From NCBI RefSeq assembly GCF_023897065.1, contig NZ_JAMHIV010000049.1:1-53011 (forward strand): a stretch of DNA of 53,011 bases, read 5' to 3'. Positions 29,654-37,250 of the stretch are shown one piece after another. Below the pieces are notes generated by a model. The model was given only the letters and a program-made list of their open reading frames with translations, was not told where the DNA came from and did no database searches. This DNA is from Crossiella sp. SN42 (GTDB lineage: Bacteria > Actinomycetota > Actinomycetes > Mycobacteriales > Pseudonocardiaceae). The position numbers were made by a program, and so were the translations under genes. The stretch's first letter is position 1; every line of letters starts with the position of its first letter.

Positions 29654-30557
29654 GCAGGTCCACCGAGACCTCCCACAGCCGCTTGGCCGCGGCGGCGTCC
29701 AGCGCGTAGGCGGCGACGCCCCGGCGGATCTCACCCGGCACGCTCGGCAGCGCCTCGTTGACGTCCTCGAAGTAGCGGCCGCTGAGCCCGGCCACCAGCG
29801 GCGAGGCGGCCAGCAGCACCGAGGTGGCCGCGCCCTGCTCGGTGGTCTTCCACCGCAGACCCGAGCCGGCCACCATGGCCTCGAAGCCAGGGTCGTTCGC
29901 CACGTGCCGCTGGAGCCCGGTGCGGATGCCGCCCGGCATCAGCGCGTTGACCTCGATGCCATCCGCGGCCCAGCGCTGCGCGGCCTCCACCGCGAAGAGG
30001 ATGTTGGCGGTCTTGCTCTGGCCGTAGGCCACCCACGGGTCGTAGGGACGGCGCTCGAAGTGCAGGTCGTCGAAGTCCACCGTGCCCATCAGGTGCGCGG
30101 AGGAGCTGACCGAGACCACCCTGGCCCCACCGGCCTCGGCGAGAGCGCGGTGCAGGCCGAGGGTGAGCCCGAAGTGGCCGAGGTGGTTGGTGGCGAACTG
30201 GAGTTCCCAGCCCTCCGGCGTGCGGGTCAGCGGCGAGGCCATCACCCCGGCGTTGTTGACCAGGATGTGCAGCGGCCCCTGCCAGTCCGCGGCGAACTTG
30301 GCCACCGAGGTCCGGTCGGCCAGGTCCAGGTGCGCGGCCAGCGCGCCGACCTCGGCGCCGACCTGCTCCGCCGCGGCCAGGTTGCGCGCGGCGATGGTGA
30401 CCTCGGCGCCCGCGCTGGCGAGTGCCCGTGCGGTCTCCACGCCGATGCCGGAGGCGCCACCGGTGACGATGGCGCGCTTGCCGGTCAGGTCCACGTCGGC
30501 GATGACCTCGGCCGCGGTGGACTCGTGGTTGAAGGGGGTGGTGAAGCGAGTGGCCAT
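29643..30557 (-). CDS. SDR family oxidoreductase
   Basis: A 304-aa short-chain dehydrogenase of the retinol-dehydrogenase-like group. The NAD(P) motif TGGASGIG, NNAGVMA, the catalytic Ser in VSVSSSAHL and YGQSK (Tyr, Lys) are present. The substrate is unknown. ATG 30557. It is divergent from a TetR repressor with two palindromes between them, and is probably the repressor's main target. Confidence 0.92.
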   Translation of the reverse strand: MATRFTTPFNHESTAAEVIADVDLTGKRAIVTGGASGIGVETARALASAGAEVTIAARNLAAAEQVGAEVGALAAHLDLADRTSVAKFAADWQGPLHILVNNAGVMASPLTRTPEGWELQFATNHLGHFGLTLGLHRALAEAGGARVVSVSSSAHLMGTVDFDDLHFERRPYDPWVAYGQSKTANILFAVEAAQRWAADGIEVNALMPGGIRTGLQRHVANDPGFEAMVAGSGLRWKTTEQGAATSVLLAASPLVAGLSGRYFEDVNEALPSVPGEIRRGVAAYALDAAAAKRLWEVSVDLLSS

Positions 30558-30587
30558 GACAGCGTCCTGTTCTGCGTCTAAGCTCTA

Positions 30588-30634
30588 ACCGGAGGAGCCT
30601 CCGGTGACTCCAAGCTAACCGGAGGAACCTCCGT
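30588..30634. promoter_or_regulatory. Two tandem TetR operators
   Basis: ACCGGAGG-AG-CCTCCGGT at 30588-30605 is a perfect palindrome. A second near-copy, CCGGAGGAACCTCCGT, lies at 30619-30634. The centres are 30 bp apart, about three helical turns, between the divergent SDR and TetR genes. Binding by the adjacent TetR is inference. Confidence 0.8.
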
Positions 30635-30670
30635 TTAACAGGTGATGCGGGTCACAGGAGTGGAGCGGGC

Positions 30671-31219
30671 ATGCGCGCGGACGCCCAGCGCAACCGGGAG
30701 AAGCTGCTCAAGTGCGCGGTCCGGCTGTTCTCCGAACGCGGCCCCGAGGCCACCCTGGACGCGGTGGCCAAGGCGGCCGGCGTCGGCATCGGCACGCTCT
30801 ACCGGCACTTCCCGACCAGGGAGGCGCTGATCGAGGCCGCCTACCGCAACGAGCTGGCCCAGGTGTGCGCGGCCGCGGCCGACTTGCTCGCCGAGCTGCC
30901 GCCGGAGCGGGCGCTGCGCACCTGGATGGACCGGTTCCTGGACTACTGGACCACCAAGCACGGCATGTCCGACGCGCTCAACGCGGTGATCGCCAGCGGC
31001 GCCGACCCGTACGAGCAGAGCCGTGACTCACTGCTCTCGGCGGTCCAGTTGCTGCTCGCCCCGGCCGCGGAGTCCGGCGCGCTGCGCGCCGACGTGCCTG
31101 CGGAGGACGTGCTGCTGGGCATCGCCGGGGTGGCGCTGGTCGCGGGCGCGAGCGACCAGCGCGAAGCCGCGGGCCGTCTGCTCGACCTGCTGCTGGACGG
31201 CCTGCGCCACCGGCCCTAG
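30671..31219 (+). CDS. TetR family transcriptional repressor
   Basis: A 182-aa regulator. The N-terminal HTH reads REKLLKCAVRLFSERGPEATLDAVAKAA...GTLYRHFPTREALIEA, a standard TetR domain; the C-terminal ligand domain is helical and resembles SbtR-like members. It probably represses itself and the divergent SDR gene through the two palindromes. ATG 30671 with AGGAG upstream. Its end overlaps the convergent MFS gene by 4 bp. Confidence 0.93.
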   Translation: MRADAQRNREKLLKCAVRLFSERGPEATLDAVAKAAGVGIGTLYRHFPTREALIEAAYRNELAQVCAAAADLLAELPPERALRTWMDRFLDYWTTKHGMSDALNAVIASGADPYEQSRDSLLSAVQLLLAPAAESGALRADVPAEDVLLGIAGVALVAGASDQREAAGRLLDLLLDGLRHRP

Positions 31220-32400
31220 GCCGCCACCTTCGCTGCTGTCCGCTTCGCTGAGGCGCGGAACAGCACGAAGGCGATCACCGCCGCGAGCAGTCCGGCCCCG
31301 CCCACCGCGGCGAAGCCCCACGGCGGCCCGAACAGGTCGATCGCCGCCCCGGCCAGTGGCGCGCCCAGCGCGGTGCCGGTGGTCAGCGCCGAGCCGTGCA
31401 GGCCCAGCGCCTCGCCGCGCACCGACTCCGGGGCCAGCTTGCTGACCTCCTCGGAGGTGGCCGCGATGGTCGGCGCGCAGAGCAGCCCGGCCGGGATGAT
31501 CATCAGGGCGATCAGCCACCAGGTGTCGGCCAGCGCCACCGGGATGGTGCACAGGCCGAGCAGGCCCATCAGCACCAGCGACGGGTAGGAGCGCTTCAGC
31601 GAGCCGTAGACGAACCCGCCGACCAGCGAGGCCAGGCACCAGATCGGGATCACCGCGCTGGTCCACGGCAGCTCGCCGGCCTCGCGCAGCACGCCGATGA
31701 TGGCCAGGTCGCTGCCGGCCAGCACCAGCACCGCGCCGGCGGAGGCGACCAGCACCGCGACCATCCGGGCGGTCAGCCAGCTGGAGCGCGGCGGGCGCGG
31801 GCCGGTGGCCACCGACTCCGGGCCGCGCATGACCGGGTTGAGCAGGAACAGCCCGGCGCCGGCCAGCACGATGCAGGCGCCGATGCCGACCATCGCCACG
31901 TGCCCGGACACCGTGGTCACCACCAGCACGCCGAGCGCGGGACCGGCCATGAACGCGCCCTCGACCACCATCGAGTCCAGCGAGAACGCGGTCCGCCGCT
32001 GCTCCTCCGGCACCAGGGCGGCCATCGCCTGCCGGGAGATCGAGTGCACCGGCAGCGCGAACAGGCCGCCGAACAGGGCCGTGGCCAGCAGCCCGGTCAG
32101 GCCCAGCCACGGGCTGGCGAACCAGAACACGCCCTCCACCACCGTGGTCAGCACGACCACCGGGCGCAGGCCGACCGAGTCCACCATCCGGCCCAGCAGC
32201 GGCGAGCCCACCGCCAGCCCGACGGTCACCGCCAGCGTCACCAGCGCGGCCCAGGTGTAGCTCTGGCCCAGGTCCTGCAACACGTGCAGGTTCAACACGA
32301 TTGGCCCTGCCGCGATCGGGGTCCTGGCCAGCAGGGTGACAACGACCAGGGAACGGACGCCAGGCAGCGCGAACAGACGGCGGTAGGGCTCGATCGGCAC
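31216..32400 (-). CDS. MFS transporter
   Basis: A 394-aa major facilitator with about 12 membrane helices. GSPLLGRMVDSVGLRPVVVLTT is the loop 2-3 motif (Gly-x-x-x-Asp-x-x-Gly-x-(K/R)). Domain organisation suits a drug or metabolite exporter of the DHA1-like group; the substrate is unknown. GTG 32400 (VPIEPYRRLFALPGVRS) is the best start, although the open frame continues upstream across the Fur gene start. Convergent with TetR. Confidence 0.85.
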   Translation of the reverse strand: MPIEPYRRLFALPGVRSLVVVTLLARTPIAAGPIVLNLHVLQDLGQSYTWAALVTLAVTVGLAVGSPLLGRMVDSVGLRPVVVLTTVVEGVFWFASPWLGLTGLLATALFGGLFALPVHSISRQAMAALVPEEQRRTAFSLDSMVVEGAFMAGPALGVLVVTTVSGHVAMVGIGACIVLAGAGLFLLNPVMRGPESVATGPRPPRSSWLTARMVAVLVASAGAVLVLAGSDLAIIGVLREAGELPWTSAVIPIWCLASLVGGFVYGSLKRSYPSLVLMGLLGLCTIPVALADTWWLIALMIIPAGLLCAPTIAATSEEVSKLAPESVRGEALGLHGSALTTGTALGAPLAGAAIDLFGPPWGFAAVGGAGLLAAVIAFVLFRASAKRTAAKVAA

Positions 32401-32481
32401 CCGTGCATGGTGACTGGCGGCACCGACGGCCGTCCAAGCGGTTTCCCGCGCCTGGGCACCGACGCACCGGAGGGAGTGGTG

Positions 32482-32898
32482 GTGAACCCGCAGACCCCCG
32501 CCCGCGACCAGCTCCGCTCGGCCGGACTCCGGGTCACCCAGCCGCGGATCGCGGTGCTCGAATGGCTCGCCGGACACCCGCACTCCACCGCCGACCAGGT
32601 CGCCACCGCGGCGCGGGCCCGGCTCGGCGCGGTGTCCACCCAGGCCATCTACGACGTGCTCAGCGCCTGCACCTCGGCTGGCCTGCTGCGCCGGATCGAA
32701 CCGGCCGGGCACCCGGCCCGGTTCGAGACCAGGACCGGGGACAACCACCACCACCTGGTGTGCCGCCAGTGCGGGCTGACCGAGGACGTGGACTGCGTGC
32801 GCGGGGAGAAGCCGTGCCTGGAGCCCGAGGACACCGCGGGCTTCGCGGTGGACGAGGCCGAGGTCGTCTTCTGGGGCCGGTGCCGGAACTGCCGGTAG
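32482..32898 (+). CDS. Fur family metal/peroxide regulator
   Basis: A 138-aa repressor. A winged-helix domain (RVTQPRIAVLEWL...STQAIYDVLSACTSAGLL) is followed by the metal site DNHHHLVCRQCG and a C-terminal CRNC, giving two CxxC pairs. It resembles CatR/FurA, which control catalase-peroxidase, but no catalase gene is adjacent. Three GTG codons occur in a row; GTG 32482 is chosen since GGAGG at 32469-32473 is 8 nt upstream. Divergent from the MFS gene. Confidence 0.9.
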   Translation: MNPQTPARDQLRSAGLRVTQPRIAVLEWLAGHPHSTADQVATAARARLGAVSTQAIYDVLSACTSAGLLRRIEPAGHPARFETRTGDNHHHLVCRQCGLTEDVDCVRGEKPCLEPEDTAGFAVDEAEVVFWGRCRNCR

Positions 32899-32946
32899 TG
32901 GGCCAAGTGGGCCCATCGGGTCACCGGGCCTACTACCCTCGGCCTG

Positions 32947-33537
32947 GTGACACTGCCCGGCCAGGACCCGTTAGAGGACACCAAACGCGCCACCCAGACC
33001 GCGCTGGAACGCGCGGTGGGCGAGGGCAGGCTGACCCTGGAGGAGTTCGCCGCGCGCGCCGACACGGTGTGGCGCGCGGACACCCCGGCCGAGATCGCCA
33101 GCGCGGTGGCCGACCTGCCCGCGCCGGTCGCCCCGGTCCTGCCCGCCACCGAGGGCGCGGTCAAGGTCAGCATCAGCTCGATCTTCGACGACGTGCGCCG
33201 CAGCGGCCGGTTCACCCTGCGCTCGGGCACCAAGGTCAGCGCGGTCTTCGGCGACGCCAAGGTGGACCTGCGCCAGGCCGTGATCAGCGAGCCGGTGGTG
33301 GACCTGACCGTGTTCAGCTGCTTCGGCGACGTGGTGGTCACCGTGCCCAAGGGGGTCCGGGTGGAGGTCGACGGCTCGGTGGTCTTCGGCTCGGAACGGG
33401 TCGAGCTCTCCGCCGAGCCGCCGCTGCCGGGCAGCCCGCTGATCCGCCTGCACGCGCGCTCGATCTTCGGCGATGTCAAGGTGCGCGACCAGCACTGGAC
33501 CGAGCGGGTGAAGGGCTGGCTGGACCGGCTCGCTTGA
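32947..33537 (+). CDS. DUF1707 and LiaF-like C-terminal domain protein (copy 1)
   Basis: A 196-aa cytosolic protein. Residues about 8-60 (KRATQTALERAVGEGRLTLEEF...) form a DUF1707/SHOCT-like helical domain. Residues 75-185 repeat the beta pattern SIFDDVRRSGRF, AVFGDAKVDL, CFGDVVVTVP and SIFGDVKV, as in LiaF/cell-wall-active antibiotic response proteins. No membrane helix. Function unknown; a link to envelope stress is by family only. GTG 32947. A close paralogue lies 700 bp downstream. Confidence 0.85.
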   Translation: MTLPGQDPLEDTKRATQTALERAVGEGRLTLEEFAARADTVWRADTPAEIASAVADLPAPVAPVLPATEGAVKVSISSIFDDVRRSGRFTLRSGTKVSAVFGDAKVDLRQAVISEPVVDLTVFSCFGDVVVTVPKGVRVEVDGSVVFGSERVELSAEPPLPGSPLIRLHARSIFGDVKVRDQHWTERVKGWLDRLA

Positions 33538-33601
33538 CCTCCAGCTAGGTAGAGGTCGTAGCGTGCGATCCGGGTCGGCCGAGGGAAGGAAGTTGTAGGA
33601 G

Positions 33602-34207
33602 ATGACGGTCACCGTGGTGGGCATCGGCGGGTCACTGCGCGCGGACTCGCAGTCGCAGCGCGCGCTGGACCTGGTACTGGCCGGGGCCCGCGAGGCAGGC
33701 GCGAAGACGGTCGCCTTCACCGGCCCCGAACTGGTGCTGCCCTTCTACGACCCGGCGGTGCCGGAACGCCCCGAGCACGCGGTCCGGATGGTGGAGGCGC
33801 TGCGCGCGGCCGACGGCGTGGTGCTGGTCTCACCCGGCTACCACGGCACCGTCTCCGGCCTGGTGAAGAACACCCTGGACTACATCGAGGACCTGCGCGG
33901 CGACGAGCGCCCGTACCTGGACGGCCGCGCGGTCGGCTGCGTGGCCACCGCGATGGGCTGGCAGGCCGCGGTCACCACGCTCACCGCGCTGCGCTCCATC
34001 GTGCACGCGCTGCGCGGCTGGCCCACCCCGCTGGGCGCCGCACTCAACTCCCGCGAGGTGCGCTTCGACCCCGAGGGCGGCTGCACGGACGCCCAGGTCA
34101 GCGACACCCTGCGCACCATCGGCCAGCAGGTGGCCGAGTTCGCGCTGCGCGGCCGCCATCAGCCTGAGGGCCGACCTGACGTGCTACTCCGTGCCGATGA
34201 GGACTGA
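33602..34207 (+). CDS. NADPH-dependent FMN reductase
   Basis: A 201-aa flavodoxin-like oxidoreductase. The flavin phosphate loop is GSLRADSQSQRAL and the second motif is SPGYHGTVSGLVKNTLDYIEDL. It would reduce FMN or quinone-like substrates with NADPH. ATG 33602 with TAGGAG just upstream. It stands between two DUF1707 paralogues on the same strand. Confidence 0.9.
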   Translation: MTVTVVGIGGSLRADSQSQRALDLVLAGAREAGAKTVAFTGPELVLPFYDPAVPERPEHAVRMVEALRAADGVVLVSPGYHGTVSGLVKNTLDYIEDLRGDERPYLDGRAVGCVATAMGWQAAVTTLTALRSIVHALRGWPTPLGAALNSREVRFDPEGGCTDAQVSDTLRTIGQQVAEFALRGRHQPEGRPDVLLRADED

Positions 34208-34233
34208 CCGGCCCGCTGGCTAGCGTGGACGGC

Positions 34234-34794
34234 GTGACTGAGCCAAGCGCCATCCCCGCCGTACCGGCCGGACCGGAGCTCGACGGTGTCCGCGACCGCG
34301 CCCAGGCCGCGCTGGAACGCGCGGTCGGCGAGGGCAGGCTGACCCTGGACGAGTTCACCGACAAGGTCGACCTGGTGCTGCGCGCCGGGTCCGAGGCCGA
34401 GGTCAACGCCGTGCTCGGCCAGCTGCCCGCCCCGGTCACCGCGCCCGCGGCCAAGGTGGTCAGCCGCCAGTCCGTCTTCGACGACGTCTCCCGCAGCGGC
34501 CGCTTCGCGCTGCCCACCGGGGCCACCGTGTCCTCCTTCTTCGGCGACGTCGAGCTGGACCTGCGGCACGCGGTGATCACCGACCCGGTGGTGGAGGTGC
34601 GCACCTGGACCTGGTTCGGCGACATCGTGGTCACCGTGCCGGAAGGGGTCGAGGTGGAGGTCAAGAGCGGCCTGGTCTTCGGCGACGAGGAGGTCGAGCT
34701 GGCCGACGTGCCGCCGGTGCCCGGCGCGCCGAAGATCCGGATCAAGGCCTGGACCACCTTCGGCGACGTGCGGGTGGCCAGCCAGCCGGGGTGA
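34234..34794 (+). CDS. DUF1707 and LiaF-like C-terminal domain protein (copy 2)
   Basis: A 186-aa paralogue of the gene at 32947. It shares RAQAALERAVGEGRLTLDEF, SVFDDVSRSGRF, FFGDVELDLRHAVI, WFGDIVVTVPEGV and TTFGDVRV. An N-terminal extension (EPSAIPAVPAGPELDG) precedes the helical domain. Two starts are possible, GTG 34225 and GTG 34234; neither has a clear ribosome binding site, so a leaderless message is possible. Function unknown. Confidence 0.82.
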   Translation: MTEPSAIPAVPAGPELDGVRDRAQAALERAVGEGRLTLDEFTDKVDLVLRAGSEAEVNAVLGQLPAPVTAPAAKVVSRQSVFDDVSRSGRFALPTGATVSSFFGDVELDLRHAVITDPVVEVRTWTWFGDIVVTVPEGVEVEVKSGLVFGDEEVELADVPPVPGAPKIRIKAWTTFGDVRVASQPG

Positions 34795-34868
34795 ACCCCC
34801 GCACATCGCGTTTCCCGCCCCTGAACAGCGGAAAACCCCATCACGCACCCACCACACAAGGAGGCGTG

Positions 34869-35345
34869 ATGACCACCAGCCCGATCAAGAGCCCGCTCGG
34901 CGCCGCCGAACGCGACGCCACCGGGGCAGTGTTGCAGGCCGCACTGGTCGACCTGATCGACCTGTCGCTGATCGCCAAGCAGGCGCACTGGAACGTGGTT
35001 GGCCGCCAGTTCCGGGACGTGCACCTCCAGCTCGACGAGCTGGTCGCCGCCGCCAGGACCTACACCGACCAGGTCGCCGAGCGCGCTTCCGCGATCGGCA
35101 TCTCCCCGGACGGCCGGGTGGCCACCGTGGCCGAGACCTCCGGCGTGCCGGCCTTCCCGGAAGGCTGGCAGAAGGACACCGACGTCATCGGCGCGATCGT
35201 GACCACCCTGGACACCCTCATCCAGCGGATGCGCGCCCGGATCGAGGCCACCGACAAGACCGACCTGGTCACCCAGGACCTGTTCATCGAGATCACCGGC
35301 AAGCTGGAGGAAGCGCACTGGATGTGGCAGGCCCAGCTCGCCTGA
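34869..35345 (+). CDS. Dps-family ferritin-like DNA protection protein
   Basis: A 158-aa Dps monomer. The ferroxidase motif is AKQAHWNVVGRQFRDVHLQLDEL (His, Asp, Glu), and the C-terminus reads LEEAHWMWQAQLA. It would form a dodecamer, store iron and shield DNA from peroxide. ATG 34869 with AAGGAGG 5 nt upstream. The spacer before it (34,795-34,868) is its likely promoter region. A strong hairpin follows. Confidence 0.95.
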   Translation: MTTSPIKSPLGAAERDATGAVLQAALVDLIDLSLIAKQAHWNVVGRQFRDVHLQLDELVAAARTYTDQVAERASAIGISPDGRVATVAETSGVPAFPEGWQKDTDVIGAIVTTLDTLIQRMRARIEATDKTDLVTQDLFIEITGKLEEAHWMWQAQLA

Positions 35346-35366
35346 GCCGGACCTGCCCGCGCCTGC

Positions 35367-35394
35367 GCGGCGGCCGCGATCACGCGGCCGCCGC
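35367..35394. terminator. Bidirectional hairpin between dps and the S9 peptidase gene
   Basis: Perfect 12-bp arms GCGGCGGCCGCG and CGCGGCCGCCGC enclose ATCA. It lies between two convergent genes and can serve both. Confidence 0.8.
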
Positions 35395-35403
35395 GGCGCT
35401 GGC

Positions 35404-37230
35404 TCACCCGGCGGCCAGCACCCGCCTGGCGAAGTCGATCTCGGCCGCGGTCTGCCTGGTGGTCTCGGCGATCACCAGCGAGCCGTGGCCGGCGTTGTAC
35501 CGGTAGACCCGGTACTCCGCGCCCCGCTCGGCCAGCCGGTCCAGGTAGTTCTCGATCTGCCGGATCGGGCAGCGCGGGTCGTTCTCCCCGGCCAGCACGA
35601 GCACCGGCGCGGTCACCTTGTCCACGTAGGTGATCGGCGAGGACGCCTCGTAGCGCTCGGGCAGCTCCTCCGGCGAGCCGCCGAACAGCGCCCGGTCGTA
35701 GGCCCGCAGCGGCTCCATCTCGTCCTCGTAGGCAGCCACGTAGTCCGCCACCGGCACGCTGGCCACCCCGGCCGCCCACAGCTCGGGCTGGGTGCCCAGG
35801 GCCAGCAGGGTCAGGAACCCGCCCCAGGAGCCACCCGCGACCACGCACTTGGCCGGGTCGGCCAGGCCGGAGCCCACCGCCCAGGCATGCACCGCGGCCA
35901 CGTCCTCCAGCTCGGTCAGGCCCGGCCTGCCCTCGATCGCGTCCCGCCACACCGAGCCGTAGCCGGTGGAGCCGCGGTAGTTGACGTGCACCACCGCGAA
36001 CCCGGCGTCCACCCAGGCCGCGCGGTAGGCGGAGAACCGGTCCTCATCCGCCGCGTGCGGCCCGCCGTGCAGGTCGAACACGGTCGGGAACGGCCCCTCG
36101 CCCTCGGGCCGGGCCACCAGCGCGTGCACCGTGCCGCCGGGACCCTCCACGAACGCGTCGTCCAGCGGCACGCTCTCCGGGGCCCGCTCGCCCTGCGGCT
36201 CCAGCAGCACCCGGTCCACGCCGTCCGGCCCGATCGCGCGCACCGCGGGCGGCCGGCCGGAGAAGGACCAGGAGTACTCCACGGTGCCGTCCGGGCGCAC
36301 CTCGGCCGAGCTGACCACACCCCGTGCAGTGTCCACAGTAGACAGTTCGCCGGTGGCCAGGTCGTAGCGGTGCAGGGTGTTGCGGGCCTGGTAGGTGTGC
36401 GAGATCAGCAGCGCGCTGCCGTCGGGGTACCAGTCGCCGACGATCTCACCCGGCAGGTCGATGCTCAGCTCGACCTCGGTGTCCTTCTCGACATCCCACA
36501 GCAGCAGCTCTTCCTTGCCGCGGCGCTCGTGCAGGATGAGCACCCGCTGGTCGCCGGGCACCGGGCTGAAGGCCAGCGCGTCCAGGCCCTTGCCCTTGCC
36601 GTCCCACTTCTCCGCCACCGTGCTGCCGTCGTCGGTGCGCAGCACGCGCAGCGCCGGGTGCCGGGAGTCGCCGTGCTCGGAGTGCGAGATGACCAGGAAC
36701 GTCTCGTCCTTGGCCAGCGAGCCCACCCCGCCGTCGTGCTCGTTCTGGTACACGATCTCCGAGGGCCCGCCGTCCCTGGAGATCCAGATGGTGGTGCCGT
36801 CGTCGGTGGCGGTGCCCAGGGCCACGATCCGGCTGCCCAGGGCCAGCCCGGCAGGGTAGGCGTCCGGGGTGCCGGGCAGCGCGGGCACCGGCGCCGCGCC
36901 GCCGCCGTAGGGCTCGCTGACCCAGTGGCCGAACTCGTCGCCGTCGGTGTCGGCGAACCACCAGATGTGCTCGCCGTCGGGGGTGAGCGTGGCGCTGGTG
37001 GTCCCGTTCTTGCGGTTGGTCACCTGCCGGTGCGTGTCGCTGTCCCGGTCCCAGGCGTAGACCTCCCACACGCCGCCGAGGTTGGAGAGGTAGAGGCTGC
37101 GCTGCGGCGCGTCCTCGGCCCAGCCCGGCCGCGACACCCTGGGCGCCGCGAACCGGGCTCGCCACCTCGCCTCGGCCACCGGATCGGGGAAGAGCTGGTC
37201 GGGGACCTGTGCGGTCGGATGCTGGCTCAC
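35404..37230 (-). CDS. S9 family peptidase (prolyl oligopeptidase/acylaminoacyl type)
   Basis: A 608-aa cytosolic serine peptidase. An N-terminal beta-propeller (about 40-350) with WD-like strands (TPDGEHIWWFADTDGDE) limits access to an alpha/beta-hydrolase domain. The triad is Ser468 in GGSWGG, Asp551 in GENDPR and His582 in NAGHGS. It would cleave short peptides. No signal peptide. Stop at 35404-35406 just after the hairpin; ATG 37230. The acylase gene lies 20 bp upstream on the same strand. Confidence 0.92.
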   Translation of the reverse strand: MSQHPTAQVPDQLFPDPVAEARWRARFAAPRVSRPGWAEDAPQRSLYLSNLGGVWEVYAWDRDSDTHRQVTNRKNGTTSATLTPDGEHIWWFADTDGDEFGHWVSEPYGGGAAPVPALPGTPDAYPAGLALGSRIVALGTATDDGTTIWISRDGGPSEIVYQNEHDGGVGSLAKDETFLVISHSEHGDSRHPALRVLRTDDGSTVAEKWDGKGKGLDALAFSPVPGDQRVLILHERRGKEELLLWDVEKDTEVELSIDLPGEIVGDWYPDGSALLISHTYQARNTLHRYDLATGELSTVDTARGVVSSAEVRPDGTVEYSWSFSGRPPAVRAIGPDGVDRVLLEPQGERAPESVPLDDAFVEGPGGTVHALVARPEGEGPFPTVFDLHGGPHAADEDRFSAYRAAWVDAGFAVVHVNYRGSTGYGSVWRDAIEGRPGLTELEDVAAVHAWAVGSGLADPAKCVVAGGSWGGFLTLLALGTQPELWAAGVASVPVADYVAAYEDEMEPLRAYDRALFGGSPEELPERYEASSPITYVDKVTAPVLVLAGENDPRCPIRQIENYLDRLAERGAEYRVYRYNAGHGSLVIAETTRQTAAEIDFARRVLAAG

Positions 37231-37250
37231 GCCCCCGATCCTAGATACCG

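Noticed and set aside
31396-32481. Long plus-strand frame leading into the Fur gene
   Set aside because: It is antisense to the MFS transporter and Gln/His/Arg-rich; the Fur domain begins only after GTG 32482 with a good ribosome binding site.
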